From Terriglobia bacterium (GTDB lineage Bacteria > Acidobacteriota > Terriglobia > Acidiferrales > UBA7541), in the NCBI GenBank assembly GCA_020072765.1, contig JAIQGD010000020.1, positions 1-40,868 of the forward strand: a stretch of DNA of 40,868 nt, in the 5' to 3' direction. Shown here piece by piece: positions 32,201-40,522 of the stretch. The notes under the pieces are model-generated. The model made no database searches and was not told where the DNA came from. It was given only the letters and a program-made list of their open reading frames with translations. Numbering within the stretch: the first letter of the stretch is position 1; each line of letters starts with the position of its first letter. The translations under genes and the position numbers were made by a program.

Positions 32201-34585
32201 GGCCCGGAGCAACGCCTCATAGACCGGGCGGTCAACCTGCTCCGTGATGATGACTCCCTCGGCCAACAACCCCTGTATCTCCCGCGCGAGTTCGATCGCA
32301 ACCGCTCCTGCTTCGGTCCGACCAGGAAATCCAGGAGGCATCGTCCGAAGCCATAGCTCAACTGCCTGAGATGCCTGGTACGGTGCGTATCGTGCGACGT
32401 CGCTCGCGTGCCGCTGCAGAACACGTAGAACGGGCAGCCAATAGAGCGGGTGCGGTATGCGGAACCAAGCCGTCGCGAGATCGGCATCCTCTGGATCAAC
32501 TTCCTCTTTCATTCTCCAATCCGGAACGGTTGCCGAATGCAAGAGACGCGCCAGTAGGCGGCCGAGTATTTTCCCTTTCTCTGCAATCAAGTCGGGCCAT
32601 ACTTGTTCAAGCAGAGGCTCTACGTTCGCCGCATAAACAATGCCATCGAGAAATAGATCCGTGGTGAGAGCCGCTTCGACTGTCTGCGTCGCTGAAGTGC
32701 CGAGGATTGCCTTCCAGCCCGCAAGCCCTCCCTCCTGTTCCGCGAGCCCCTGAGCGTAAAGGCGAATCGCCCGGGCCCAAGAAGGTATGGCAACGCTTTC
32801 GCGAATCCGCTTGCCAACGTCGTTTCCAGAAGCGAGCAAGACGCGAAATCTAGCCCAGTCACCGATCAAGTCGTGCGAGAACTGCACGGAAGATTCGGTC
32901 ACGCGGATGACGCCGTCTCTCTGCAGGTCCTGGAGGATGCCGAGTTGCGCAGTTGGAATGCTTTCGAGCGGTACGGCGCCGCCGATTCGCTCTCCTTCCT
33001 TTTCGCCGATGGATCGAAGCAATGCATCCCGCCGAAGTCGATCATTCGGTTGACCGCAAAAATGCTGCCAAATCCATCTGATAAGTTCCGCTTCACCTAC
33101 CCATGCCCGCTTTTCGTCAAAAGGATGAATTCGTTCAGTATTGATCACCCAATGGAGAATGGCTAGATTGCAGAGAATCGGCTGGAGTTCTCTTCGGTGG
33201 AACAATCGCGCCACACCTGGGGCCGTCGCGATCTTCCCGGCGATTTGGTCGGGCTTGGGCTTCGCAAAAGTAAGGACTTCGACGCTGCTGAGACCGGCGT
33301 CGAGAAGAGCACGTCGCGCGTCCAGCCAACTCTGATCTTGTGTGGTGATGAGAATTCTCCAGTGCTTGTCCGCGCCATTGGCCACCGTGCGGACCAATTC
33401 AATGGCCCTCGCGCGGGCATCGCCTTCAAAACGCTCGAAACTGTCCAGGACGAGAATGCCGCGGCTGCTCGTGGAGGTTTCGAGCAAGACCCTGAGAGGA
33501 TGTTGCAATCCGAGATGCTCCGTCAGGTCTGGCTCGCTCGGCTGGTTCAGTTGTTCAGGCTTCAACCAAATGATTCGATCGAACCTGACTCCCTTGCCGA
33601 CCACTAGCGAGACCAGTGCAGATTTGCCGCTTCCCGATTCTCCCACAAGAGCGACAGCTCGATTCTGGACGAGCGAGCCCGCCAGCGTTTGTTCCTCTTT
33701 CTCCCGGTTCAAGTGAATATTGTCGCCAAGAGTTGTGCGGATTTGCGCCATATTGGCCGCCGAACGGCGGCTAACGTTTTCCCAATCTGCCCGGTAATCT
33801 GGATAGTCCTTGAGCTCCACGTCGCCCCGTATTGCGGCCAGCAATCGCGGGACGGAAATTGATGCTCCTGTCGTCCGGCTTTCCGCGGCAAGACCAACCA
33901 GGCATTTCCACAATTGCACGCCGGTCGCGACTGTTTCGGCTTGCGTGCAACGGCTGCACTGCGAGATTGCCTGTCCCTCGTCCGTCGATTGGGGGAACTC
34001 AAAATCAAACGAGAAAACACGAATGCGACTTAAGAGACTCGCCGCCTCTGTTGCTCCGAGTGCTGTCCCTGGTACTGGATCATCAGAACGCAGCACGCTT
34101 TCATAAATGCGCCGCTGAATCGCCGAGGACGCGGCGAGACGCGCTTCCAATCGGTCCGCCGCGCCGCTGGCGGCTTGCCTTTGCAACTCGGCAAACTCGA
34201 GTAGCACTGAGCTCGCCACGCCACTGGTCGCGAGTCCGAGATAGTCACTTTGGCGATCGAACGTCGCGTTCGGCACGCCGCGCCACTGCTCCCATGCGTC
34301 TCGAACAAATTCTTTGGCAAATCCGTTCTTAGTGAGCTTCGAATCGCTCTTCGTCGAAATCGCATAGCGCATTGTTTCCAAGCCATCTCTTAAAATCAAT
34401 AGTAGGTCGTCGAACAGCCAGCCACTCTCTCGTGTCTCGAATTGCACTTCCGTAATCACGCCATGCTGGGTTCCGAGCGAGGGCGTACGGCTCAACATTT
34501 GTAATAAGAACCACGCAGCGACCTTGTCGGCGAAGGAAAAGCCTCCTCCTCCCGTTTCCTTCGTTGTTGCCAGCTCACGAGTCAT
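29273..34585 (-). CDS. Nuclease-STAND NTPase, Avs/AVAST-like immune sensor
   Basis: A 1770-residue single-gene defence candidate. The N-terminal domain (about 12-215) starts with the GGGGFSFADKVAAWFLLQML pattern and has a PD-(D/E)xK-like set: E46 (ITEVQFE), D59/D60 (WLFDDLLLI) and K79 (AISTKSD). It is close to Cap4/Avs-type nucleases. A STAND NTPase follows with Walker A GESGSGKS (315-322) and Walker B GILVLDSFERF (376-386). The remaining about 1200 residues are helical repeats, the expected sensor region that would bind a phage protein. By analogy with Avs proteins, sensing should trigger oligomerisation and DNA degradation. The ATG at 34585 is chosen over the TTG at 34633, because a consensus -10 occupies 34633-34638 and the TTG would lie within it. 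A second copy or partner gene is not seen. Confidence 0.85.
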   Translation of the reverse strand: MTRELATTKETGGGGFSFADKVAAWFLLQMLSRTPSLGTQHGVITEVQFETRESGWLFDDLLLILRDGLETMRYAISTKSDSKLTKNGFAKEFVRDAWEQWRGVPNATFDRQSDYLGLATSGVASSVLLEFAELQRQAASGAADRLEARLAASSAIQRRIYESVLRSDDPVPGTALGATEAASLLSRIRVFSFDFEFPQSTDEGQAISQCSRCTQAETVATGVQLWKCLVGLAAESRTTGASISVPRLLAAIRGDVELKDYPDYRADWENVSRRSAANMAQIRTTLGDNIHLNREKEEQTLAGSLVQNRAVALVGESGSGKSALVSLVVGKGVRFDRIIWLKPEQLNQPSEPDLTEHLGLQHPLRVLLETSTSSRGILVLDSFERFEGDARARAIELVRTVANGADKHWRILITTQDQSWLDARRALLDAGLSSVEVLTFAKPKPDQIAGKIATAPGVARLFHRRELQPILCNLAILHWVINTERIHPFDEKRAWVGEAELIRWIWQHFCGQPNDRLRRDALLRSIGEKEGERIGGAVPLESIPTAQLGILQDLQRDGVIRVTESSVQFSHDLIGDWARFRVLLASGNDVGKRIRESVAIPSWARAIRLYAQGLAEQEGGLAGWKAILGTSATQTVEAALTTDLFLDGIVYAANVEPLLEQVWPDLIAEKGKILGRLLARLLHSATVPDWRMKEEVDPEDADLATAWFRIPHPLYWLPVLRVLQRHASDVARYAPYQASQAVELWLRTMPPGFPGRTEAGAVAIELAREIQGLLAEGVIITEQVDRPVYEALLRAAPEYPKEVSEVALELAGRRNDSDVVVQRGIAAEVRQARERQAMQQSQDKEGVKRVRNKVFAPHPASLDATLTSPAADGPDRRVPSGFRSAVLDTPALDGLIAIEPQVALEVLLAVCLEEPRSRSESGAAPFTLPGFAHWRGGSPPMYWKGAFGGFLRLSPKAGVDAILRLVNYATEEWVRRVSGHKPQPDDYQKCGLRIVLPGEAVSWAGDSNVFGWYRNATGTPEVVVCALMALEKWFYDLLDRGESIDPWVKQIYEMNRSLAVAGVLTAVGLKQPSGFIGVLRPLLGTLEVYFFQSALAEQDRERIWSIGMIAWANQGKKAIGLAQDWHQMSHRTLLLQDLAPRLMLEDKETGEYLAARRPEWEKVLPDAGEDRERLEFFLARFDPANYHAVQLEDGSTDFEGNWPPHLEARLSERSRELKLRTLALTFPRFSRECLSGQKHIPHEHLMSFFQSVQFLSGYGGNREEFLAESAAAGVIGGIAVLLIDHRDRLKANPAVESWCIETLRDYASRPVPERTGEYDIYQLSPEGFLGEAAVALLPELHEEWVKRAVVRGATALQYQATLYVLSTAYRLRTNLGVEFPRLLNLIVLWAALRRAAREAVYSGTDTDALSYCRNLLLGRYLRGRIATMPTSLDRADRLGTRLARKRIRKSRPWEIEYAAHREREDGTSRRNSGLDLEVLRLSFAFLGPAIETASGAERNDILRWCGEFLDFELSMMPKVMDENADRSHGPIYDFDRWVFQIAAHVICTDLSREKAERFWRPILEQGVVAEEWVEGFLIEFFRVGLSEGVSQDRFARVWKEMVEFANGSTVWATKGGRNWYRLETLWSSLMGQRYGVQLLGRVEYRALLENMAPEYGRWVRAWLGHAGSAVSFAYLLASDSGSVLLPMGLPQLAKAMDSFEDYEWRQERLTDALSSAVRTAWRSCRKELQTDRNFWEAFQTILNTLCTRLDAVAVQIRSETAAFLANRSRQ

Positions 34586-34632
34586 TGATGTTCTAGCGCT
34601 TTCGCCGTCCGTCTGGATACCGACCCTTCGCA

Positions 34633-34660
34633 ATTATACTCATTGTCGCAGTCTTGTCGC
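34633..34660 (-). promoter_or_regulatory. Promoter of the STAND gene
   Basis: A perfect -10 TATAAT (34638-34633) and a 4/6 -35 GCGACA (34660-34655) separated by 16 nt, facing the STAND gene. Predicted start of transcription is near 34626, leaving a leader of about 40 nt before the ATG at 34585. This position rules out the upstream TTG as start codon. Confidence 0.6.
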
Positions 34661-35125
34661 CGGAGGCGTGATTGTGACATCTGACGAAATTAGGAAGTAT
34701 ATGCAACGAGAATTCACCATCGATTGCCCGCGCATGGTCCTTCGCAAAAACACCGAATCCAGTCATAGGGACTACGAGGGGCTGCCCACAACCCCACCGC
34801 CAATCAAGTAACCGTCCTGCAATGAGGCAATTCCAAATAGAAACGTCGACCCACCCAATTCATGTTTTTGGGCAGCTGTCCGCAGCTGTAGCCCATCCTC
34901 AATCAGGTATTTCCCGAAGGTCTGAACCGTCACACGCTCGGTATGGGCTATCTGTGCAAGTGCACCTCGACAGTGAATTAGGAGAAATGCGGCACGTTTT
35001 CCGAAAGTTCGAGCACTAATATTCTCCGATAGGCACATGCCGGGGAAGCATCGTCGCAAATTCGGCCAGAAAGCACCGATTTTCGCTCACTGCAGGAGAT
35101 TCAGAGAAAAACGAAGACTGAATGG
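34661..35125. other. Intergenic region between the STAND gene and tRNA-Ser
   Basis: 465 nt with only short overlapping frames. The longest, leftward at 34772-35059 (95 residues), has no recognisable domain or ribosome site. I see no attachment-site repeat of the tRNA-Ser 3' end in it. Confidence 0.4.
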
Positions 35126-35212
35126 CGGAGGGGGTGGGATTCGAACCCACGAGACCCTTTCGGGCCTAACGGTTTTCAAGACCGCCGCCTTCAACCGCTC
35201 GGCCACCCCTCC
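35126..35212 (-). tRNA. tRNA-Ser(UGA)
   Basis: An 87-nt type II tRNA. The 7-bp acceptor GGAGGGG/CCCCTCC is followed by G73. The D-arm region is GGCCGAGCGGTTGAAGGC. The anticodon stem GCGGT/ACCGT encloses loop CTTGAAA, giving anticodon TGA. A long variable arm of GGCCC..GGGTC type is present, and the T-arm GTGGG/CCCAC encloses TTCGAAT. CCA is not encoded. It sits within the defence island, between the STAND protein and the Mrr-PIN protein, where tRNA genes often serve as integration anchors. Confidence 0.95.
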
Positions 35213-35367
35213 GGGTTCGCCTCAGTGTAACCGTCTATGCCCTACCCTTCCAACCCCGAAGGGCAGGGCATCCAAAAAACTACGCCCAACGCAAGGCTGT
35301 TCCACCCGCCTCTAGATTTTGAAAAGGCAGCACCGACTAGACCGGAAATGAGATATCCTAAAGTTTT

Positions 35368-37548
35368 ATGAGTGAGAAGAGATTGCAATTGGCTCTTGAG
35401 AGGCTCTCATTTAGTGATTGGGAGCGATTCGAACGATTTGCGTCTGAGTTTTTAGCCGCCGAAATGCCAGATCTAAGAACTGTTGCTGGGCCCTCTGGGG
35501 ATGGGGGGCGGGACGCTGAATTATTTTCGCCAGTAGATGATCCCACGCAGGTCATTCAATATTCAGTTGCCCGGGATTGGGAACAGAAGATCAAGAGTAC
35601 CGCCACTCGAATATCTGAAACTATTCCGTCAGCCCAGATTCTCATTTACGTTACTAACCAAGTTATCGGCGCTGGCGGGGACAAAATTAAGAAGGAGCTA
35701 CGGAACAACCGGCATCTTCACTTAGACATTCGAGATCGCAGCTACTTCCTTGAGAGGTATCGCAAAGATTCACGCACAGAATCGGCTGCTGAGCATCTCG
35801 CCCGAGACATTGTCGATCCTTATTTGGTCTCGGAAGGGGTGCTGACGCGCCGTCCCCCAGTTCTCGCAACGCACGAGGCGAGAGCCGCGCACGTTTACCT
35901 TTCGCTCCAGTTGCGCGACGAAGCTCAAGAAAAAGGCCTCACCAAACTGTCCTTCGAGGCCCTCGTGAGATCGGTCCTCAGTCGAACAAACTCGGAGCAC
36001 CGAATGTCGCGGGATGACATTAAACGGAGAGTGCGCGAGCTTGTGCCCAATGACCCCGCTGAGCGCGTAGACCATCTGACGAACCGCGCACTGTTACGAC
36101 TGACGAAGCATGCCATTCGACACTGGGTCAAACCCGACGAGTTCTGTTTGACATACGAAGAGAGTGAACGCGTTGCCGAATTTTTGGCCAGCCAGGAGCT
36201 CGGTGAGGTTGCGCTATTAGCTGAAATCCGGGGGGTTGTAGGAGCGCTTGCTCCTGTGCAAGGTGACGCGCCCGCAGAGATCGATGCCGCTACGACGCGC
36301 GTTCGCCGAATTCTCGAACGGTGCCTCTACGACAGGGCTGAGTCATTTGCTTCTTCTATACTCGCTGGCGACGTAAAAGGATTCGCTACGGATCATCTCC
36401 ATGAAGTCGTTCTGAATGATCTTCGTGTCAACATTGCAGTAAAAGGTAGCGCGGACTCCAACCCAGCATGGCTCGAGTCTCTGACGCGTGAGATTCTCGC
36501 AAGTCCCGGCGAAGCGACTCGGCTCTATCTACGTGACTTGGCCGATGCATACACGGTCCTAGCATTCCTCCGACAAACTCCTGATGTGCAGGGCGCTGTG
36601 GACAAAATGTTCTCACACGGCGAGGTCTCGCTTGACACGTCCGCAATACTCCCATTGCTCGCGGAAGAACTGCTTGAGGATCGCAAAGGCCAATTTCAGC
36701 AAATGATAGACATAGCGATCAAGGCCGGCCTAACCTTTTTCGTGACCGACGGAGTCGTAGAAGAACTTGATCGTCACATCAATCGTGCATTGGTTTGCTG
36801 TCGGACGTCTTCATGGGATGGACGACTGCCGTTCCTTTATGAGGCCTTTCTTCAGACGGGACGCGCGGCTGGAGAATTTCCCTCGTGGACCGAGCTGTTT
36901 CGAGGGCCTAATCGGCCCGTGGACGATATCTTCGACTTTCTGCGAGAAAGATTCAGCATTGAGCGCCGAAGTCTTGAAAAAATCGCGTCAGAAGCGGAGG
37001 GGGATTTTCGGCACGCCGTGCAGGAGATCTGGCACACCATTCATACTAAACGCCGTGAAAGGACCAACAATTTTGACCCGATAACAGTGACCCGCTTGAG
37101 TAGACATGATACGGAGAACTATGTCGGAGTGATCCAGCTCCGCAGCCAAGAGAAACCGTCGCCGTTTGGATACAGTGCGTGGTGGTTAACGCTCGATCAC
37201 GCTGCACTTGGAGTCGGTGAGCAGCTCAAGCGGCAGGGCATCAGTCCGCCAGATTCACCAGTACTCAGTCTTGATTTCCTATCTCAGTACCTTACGCTTG
37301 GACCCGTTCGCTCCCGCGTGGCAAAGAGTGCGCTGCGGAGCTTGCCGGTACTGCTTGAACCAAGACTTGTGCGCTTCTTGACACCAGACCTTCTCGATGA
37401 AGCCTCTCGGATACGCAAAGAAATGAAAGATGTGCCTGAGCGAGTTACGCGAAGACGAATTCGCGACCATCTTGATGAAGCCCGACGACGCATGGGCCCC
37501 CTGGCGCAGAGAGGAGTAGAAACGTTCTTTGACGAAATCAAGAACTAG
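35368..37548 (+). CDS. Mrr-like nuclease fused to a PIN-like domain
   Basis: A 726-residue candidate defence protein. The N-terminal Mrr-type nuclease domain (about 14-130) has WERFERFASEFL, GDGGRDAELF (D49 as the metal ligand), QYSVARDW (Q64) and K74. This is the arrangement found at the N-terminus of many anti-phage NTPases, but here no NTPase follows. The middle (150-400) is helical and unrecognised. The C-terminal half has a PIN-like set: D423 (VSLDTSAIL), E465/E466 (FVTDGVVEELDRHI), D581 (RHDTEN) and D610 (WWLTLDHAA). Two nuclease activities, DNA and RNA, are therefore predicted in one chain. No partner gene is adjacent; tRNA-Ser lies 156 nt upstream on the opposite strand. The start is an ATG with a weak ribosome site. 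The PIN call is less certain than the Mrr call. Confidence 0.75.
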   Translation: MSEKRLQLALERLSFSDWERFERFASEFLAAEMPDLRTVAGPSGDGGRDAELFSPVDDPTQVIQYSVARDWEQKIKSTATRISETIPSAQILIYVTNQVIGAGGDKIKKELRNNRHLHLDIRDRSYFLERYRKDSRTESAAEHLARDIVDPYLVSEGVLTRRPPVLATHEARAAHVYLSLQLRDEAQEKGLTKLSFEALVRSVLSRTNSEHRMSRDDIKRRVRELVPNDPAERVDHLTNRALLRLTKHAIRHWVKPDEFCLTYEESERVAEFLASQELGEVALLAEIRGVVGALAPVQGDAPAEIDAATTRVRRILERCLYDRAESFASSILAGDVKGFATDHLHEVVLNDLRVNIAVKGSADSNPAWLESLTREILASPGEATRLYLRDLADAYTVLAFLRQTPDVQGAVDKMFSHGEVSLDTSAILPLLAEELLEDRKGQFQQMIDIAIKAGLTFFVTDGVVEELDRHINRALVCCRTSSWDGRLPFLYEAFLQTGRAAGEFPSWTELFRGPNRPVDDIFDFLRERFSIERRSLEKIASEAEGDFRHAVQEIWHTIHTKRRERTNNFDPITVTRLSRHDTENYVGVIQLRSQEKPSPFGYSAWWLTLDHAALGVGEQLKRQGISPPDSPVLSLDFLSQYLTLGPVRSRVAKSALRSLPVLLEPRLVRFLTPDLLDEASRIRKEMKDVPERVTRRRIRDHLDEARRRMGPLAQRGVETFFDEIKN

Positions 37549-37874
37549 TTTTCATTCCCAAGAAGCTCTCCAAGGTTAAGTTGTTCAAACATTGCAACTT
37601 GGAGGGGCGATTTCGGGACAGTACTACCCGGGCACACCGGCACGCGAAATGGCGCTAGGAGCCCGCGGGGGGATATGGTATAGTTCATTTGCGCTTAATA
37701 CTTTCGGTTGTGTTGCGCGGTCCCTCTGGTTGAGTAGCTGATCCGAGAACACCCGCCCTCAGTTTCCTCCGCACGTCTTCAGCGTAATCTCAGACAAAGA
37801 CTGGCATGCCAGACCATCGCGTTGGCCCGGAACCTTGCGGGCGCCGCGAGCTCTGCCACCAGCAAGAAAGCAAA
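37549..37874. other. Intergenic leader of the DEAD-box helicase gene
   Basis: 326 nt without a supported gene, probably holding the promoter and a long untranslated leader of the RNA helicase. A TATAGT hexamer near 37678 is a possible -10, but I find no convincing -35 partner. Confidence 0.35.
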
Positions 37875-39101
37875 ATGCAAAACTTTTCAGAATTACCCCT
37901 CTCTGCCTACGTGCAGGAGAGACTCGCCGCGGCGCGCTTTACGGTGCCGACACCGGTGCAGGCTGCGGCCATCCCGCAAGCCATGGAAGGCAAGGATGTG
38001 CTGGCGACCGCGCAAACGGGAACCGGCAAGACCCTGGCGTTTCTGATTCCCGTGATCGAGAAACTGCTGCGGGAGAACAGGCCGGGAATCGCGGCGCTGG
38101 TGCTCGTGCCCACGCGCGAGCTGGCCATGCAAGTGGTCGAGCAGTACAACGTGTTGCGGGGCAAGCAGCTGGCGCCCGCGGCCCTGGTGGTCGGGGGCCT
38201 GTCGGAAGGGCCGCAGCTGAACGCCATCCGCAAGGGCGCTCGTTTGGTGGTGGCGACTCCGGGACGGCTGGAAGATTACCTCGACCGGAGGCTGGTCCAG
38301 TTCCCGGCGCTGCACACGCTGGTGCTGGATGAAGCGGACCGCATGCTGGACATGGGATTTCTTCCCGCGATTCGCAGGATTGCTTCGATCCTTCCCAAGG
38401 AGCGGCAGACGATGTGTTTCTCCGCGACGCTGGAAGGATCAGTGGCCCACCTGGTGAAGGACTATACGAGAAACCCGGTACGCCTGGCGTTCGGGTCCGT
38501 TCTGAAGCCTTCCGAAAACGTGCGGCTACAGGCGTTCGAAGTTGCCACGGATGGAAAGCCGGCCATGCTGCACCGCTTGCTCATGAAGGAAAGCGGCCGC
38601 TGCCTGGTCTTCGCGCGCACCAAACGCGGCGCGGAGCGAGTGATGCACAGCCTGGTTCGCCAGGGCGTGAACGCCGCCATGATTCATGGCGGGCGCACAC
38701 AATCCCAGCGGACGGCGGCGCTCGAAGGGTTTCAACAGGGGCGCTACAAGGTCCTGGTGGCGACGGACGTGGCCTCGCGCGGGATTCACGTGCAGGACAT
38801 CGCACACGTCATCAACTACGACTTGCCGGAACTGGCGGAGAACTTCATCCACCGGGTCGGGCGTACGGGCCGCGCCGGCGAGACGGGCGTTGCCTCCACG
38901 CTGTTCGGCAGAGAGCAGCGCACCGAACTGTTCCAGCTGGAACGCACCCTCGGCATCAAGATCGAAAAGATGGCGGTGGAAGGGGACCTGGCTGCAGAAG
39001 AGACTCGGATGCGTGGCGCCATGAATCGCGCGCAGCTGATCGCCAAGTCGCGCATCGGCGCTCTCCCCGGAGAGTTCCTGCAAGCGCAAGTCGAAGGCTA
39101 A
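37875..39101 (+). CDS. DEAD-box ATP-dependent RNA helicase
   Basis: A 408-residue RNA helicase of the RhlE/CsdA group acting in RNA remodelling or ribosome assembly. It has a Q-motif (FTVPTPVQ), AQTGTGKT (motif I), PTRELA (Ia), TPGRL (Ib), DEAD (II, VLDEADRMLDMGF), SAT (III), VFARTKRGAE (IV), ATDVASRGIHV (V) and HRVGRTGR (VI). The C-terminal tail is short, without the basic RNA-binding extension of CsdA. The frame extends upstream to 37806, but the ATG at 37875 (MQNFSELPLS) is the family start. Transcription ends at the strong hairpin at 39134-39188. It marks the right side of the defence island. Confidence 0.94.
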   Translation: MQNFSELPLSAYVQERLAAARFTVPTPVQAAAIPQAMEGKDVLATAQTGTGKTLAFLIPVIEKLLRENRPGIAALVLVPTRELAMQVVEQYNVLRGKQLAPAALVVGGLSEGPQLNAIRKGARLVVATPGRLEDYLDRRLVQFPALHTLVLDEADRMLDMGFLPAIRRIASILPKERQTMCFSATLEGSVAHLVKDYTRNPVRLAFGSVLKPSENVRLQAFEVATDGKPAMLHRLLMKESGRCLVFARTKRGAERVMHSLVRQGVNAAMIHGGRTQSQRTAALEGFQQGRYKVLVATDVASRGIHVQDIAHVINYDLPELAENFIHRVGRTGRAGETGVASTLFGREQRTELFQLERTLGIKIEKMAVEGDLAAEETRMRGAMNRAQLIAKSRIGALPGEFLQAQVEG

Positions 39102-39133
39102 GACGGCGCGGGCTCTGGCCCGCGGCGTTTCTT

Positions 39134-39188
39134 AAGGCGCATTTCATGCCGGAGCGAAAGCTCCGGCCTCTGAAATGCGCCTTTTTTT
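39134..39188 (+). terminator. Strong two-stage hairpin terminator
   Basis: An outer 13-bp stem (39134-39146 with 39171-39183) encloses an inner 8-bp stem GCCGGAGC/GCTCCGGC closed by a GAAA tetraloop (39148-39167). A T-run follows directly (39182-39188). It lies 32 nt after the helicase stop codon. A smaller GC-rich hairpin at about 39107-39125 precedes it. Confidence 0.85.
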
Positions 39189-39400
39189 GTTGTAGCCTCC
39201 CGCGGAACATCGAACCAGCCGCTGCTCGGATGGGCAGGGCGCAGCACGCAGCGCCCCTACAGAGGATTGCGAGCCGTGCACTATTGACCGTTATTTGCGG
39301 GACGCAACGCTAGACGACGCAAGAAGCGATTTCAACCGCCGCGGGGGCGCGGCCGGGTGCATACTGGCAATCTTCATTGTGCGGGCGAGAGGGGGAAGCC

Positions 39401-40504
39401 ATGAAGGTGAGAGCCGCGGTGGCGTATGAGGACCGAGCGCCGCTGGTGATCGAAGAACTCGAATTGAGCGAGCCCGGGCCGGAAGGCATTCTGGTGCGCA
39501 TGGCCGGGACGGGGCTGTGCCACACCGACGTCAAAGTGCGGGCCGGAGGCCTGGGCGTGGCAAAGCCGGTGGTGCTGGGCCATGAGGGCGCGGGGGTGGT
39601 CGAGCGCGTGGGCGAGCGCGTCACGAAAGTGAAACCCGGCGACCACGTGGTGCTGACCTTCGATTCCTGCGGGGCGTGCGGGCCGTGCCGCCGGGGAGCT
39701 CCGGCCTATTGCGACGAGTCCGCGCCGCTGAACTTTCTCGATGGGCGTTCGGGCGCGCCGGGCAGTTTCCAGAAAGACGGAAAGCCAATTCACGGCCATT
39801 TTTTCGGCCAGTCTTCGTTTTCCACCTACGCAGTGGCCCGGCCGCAAAACACGGTGCACGTGCGCCGGGATGCTCCGCTGGAAATTCTCGGCGTGCTGGG
39901 TTGCGGCGTGCAGACCGGTGCCGGAGCGGTGATGAACGCCTTGCGCCCGAAGGCGGGTGACACGATCGCCGTGTTTGGAACGGGCCCTGTGGGGCTCAGC
40001 GCGATTCTCGGGGCCGTCGTATGCGGATGTTCGGCCATCATCGCCGTGGACGTGCTGGCCGCGCGGCTGGAAATGGCCAGGCAACTGGGCGCGACGCATG
40101 CGGTGCTGGCGAATGCCACGCAGGATGCCGCCGAGGAGGTTCGCAAGATCGTTCGCGGGGGCGTGGATTTCGCTCTGGGCACCACCGGGCAGGCGGAGAG
40201 CAACGAGCAAGCGGTGCATGCGCTGGCGGCTAGGGGCACGTTCGGCTTCGTCGCCAGTCCGGCGGGGAGCCACCTGGCGGTGAAGATGTCCACGGTCATG
40301 GGGCGGGGGCTTACGATTCGCGGGATCGTGCAGGGCGATAGCCAGCCGGATGTTTTCATCCCGCAGCTGATCGACCTTTATCTCGGCGGGCGATTCCCGT
40401 TCGACCGGTTCGTGAGCCGGTACAAATTCGAGCAGATCAATCAGGCCATCGAGGATCAGGCGCGCGGCCAGGTGGTCAAGCCGGTCTTTACCTTCGCGCC
40501 CTGA
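39401..40504 (+). CDS. Zinc-dependent alcohol dehydrogenase (MDR family)
   Basis: A 367-residue medium-chain dehydrogenase oxidising an alcohol, possibly aromatic, or reducing the aldehyde with NAD(P). Catalytic zinc ligands: Cys in GLCHTD, His/Glu in GHEGAG and Cys in GCGVQTGAG. The structural-zinc lobe is CGACGPCRRGAPAYC. The Rossmann fold is VFGTGPVGLSAILGAV, ending in an acidic AVDV that favours NAD. The sequence pattern is nearest the aryl-alcohol dehydrogenase group. The ATG at 39401 follows GAGGGGGAAG; an upstream frame extension of eight residues is not supported. It stands alone after the helicase terminator. Confidence 0.9.
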   Translation: MKVRAAVAYEDRAPLVIEELELSEPGPEGILVRMAGTGLCHTDVKVRAGGLGVAKPVVLGHEGAGVVERVGERVTKVKPGDHVVLTFDSCGACGPCRRGAPAYCDESAPLNFLDGRSGAPGSFQKDGKPIHGHFFGQSSFSTYAVARPQNTVHVRRDAPLEILGVLGCGVQTGAGAVMNALRPKAGDTIAVFGTGPVGLSAILGAVVCGCSAIIAVDVLAARLEMARQLGATHAVLANATQDAAEEVRKIVRGGVDFALGTTGQAESNEQAVHALAARGTFGFVASPAGSHLAVKMSTVMGRGLTIRGIVQGDSQPDVFIPQLIDLYLGGRFPFDRFVSRYKFEQINQAIEDQARGQVVKPVFTFAP

Positions 40505-40522
40505 AGGAGGCAGTGCCGCGCC

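Noticed and set aside
34857-34880. Similarity of a CATGTTTTTGGGCAGC-like stretch to one near 19828, as possible direct repeats bounding the island
   Set aside because: The match needs a 2-nt gap and a mismatch over about 18 nt, which is within chance for a search by eye over 40 kb.
34772-35059. A 95-residue leftward frame before the STAND gene
   Set aside because: No ribosome site, no family and no conserved neighbour; treated as intergenic.
35126-35150. tRNA-Ser 3' end as an active attachment site with a second copy in the window
   Set aside because: I found no copy of the 3' end sequence near 19-20 kb, 29 kb or elsewhere in the window, so no element boundary can be drawn from it.
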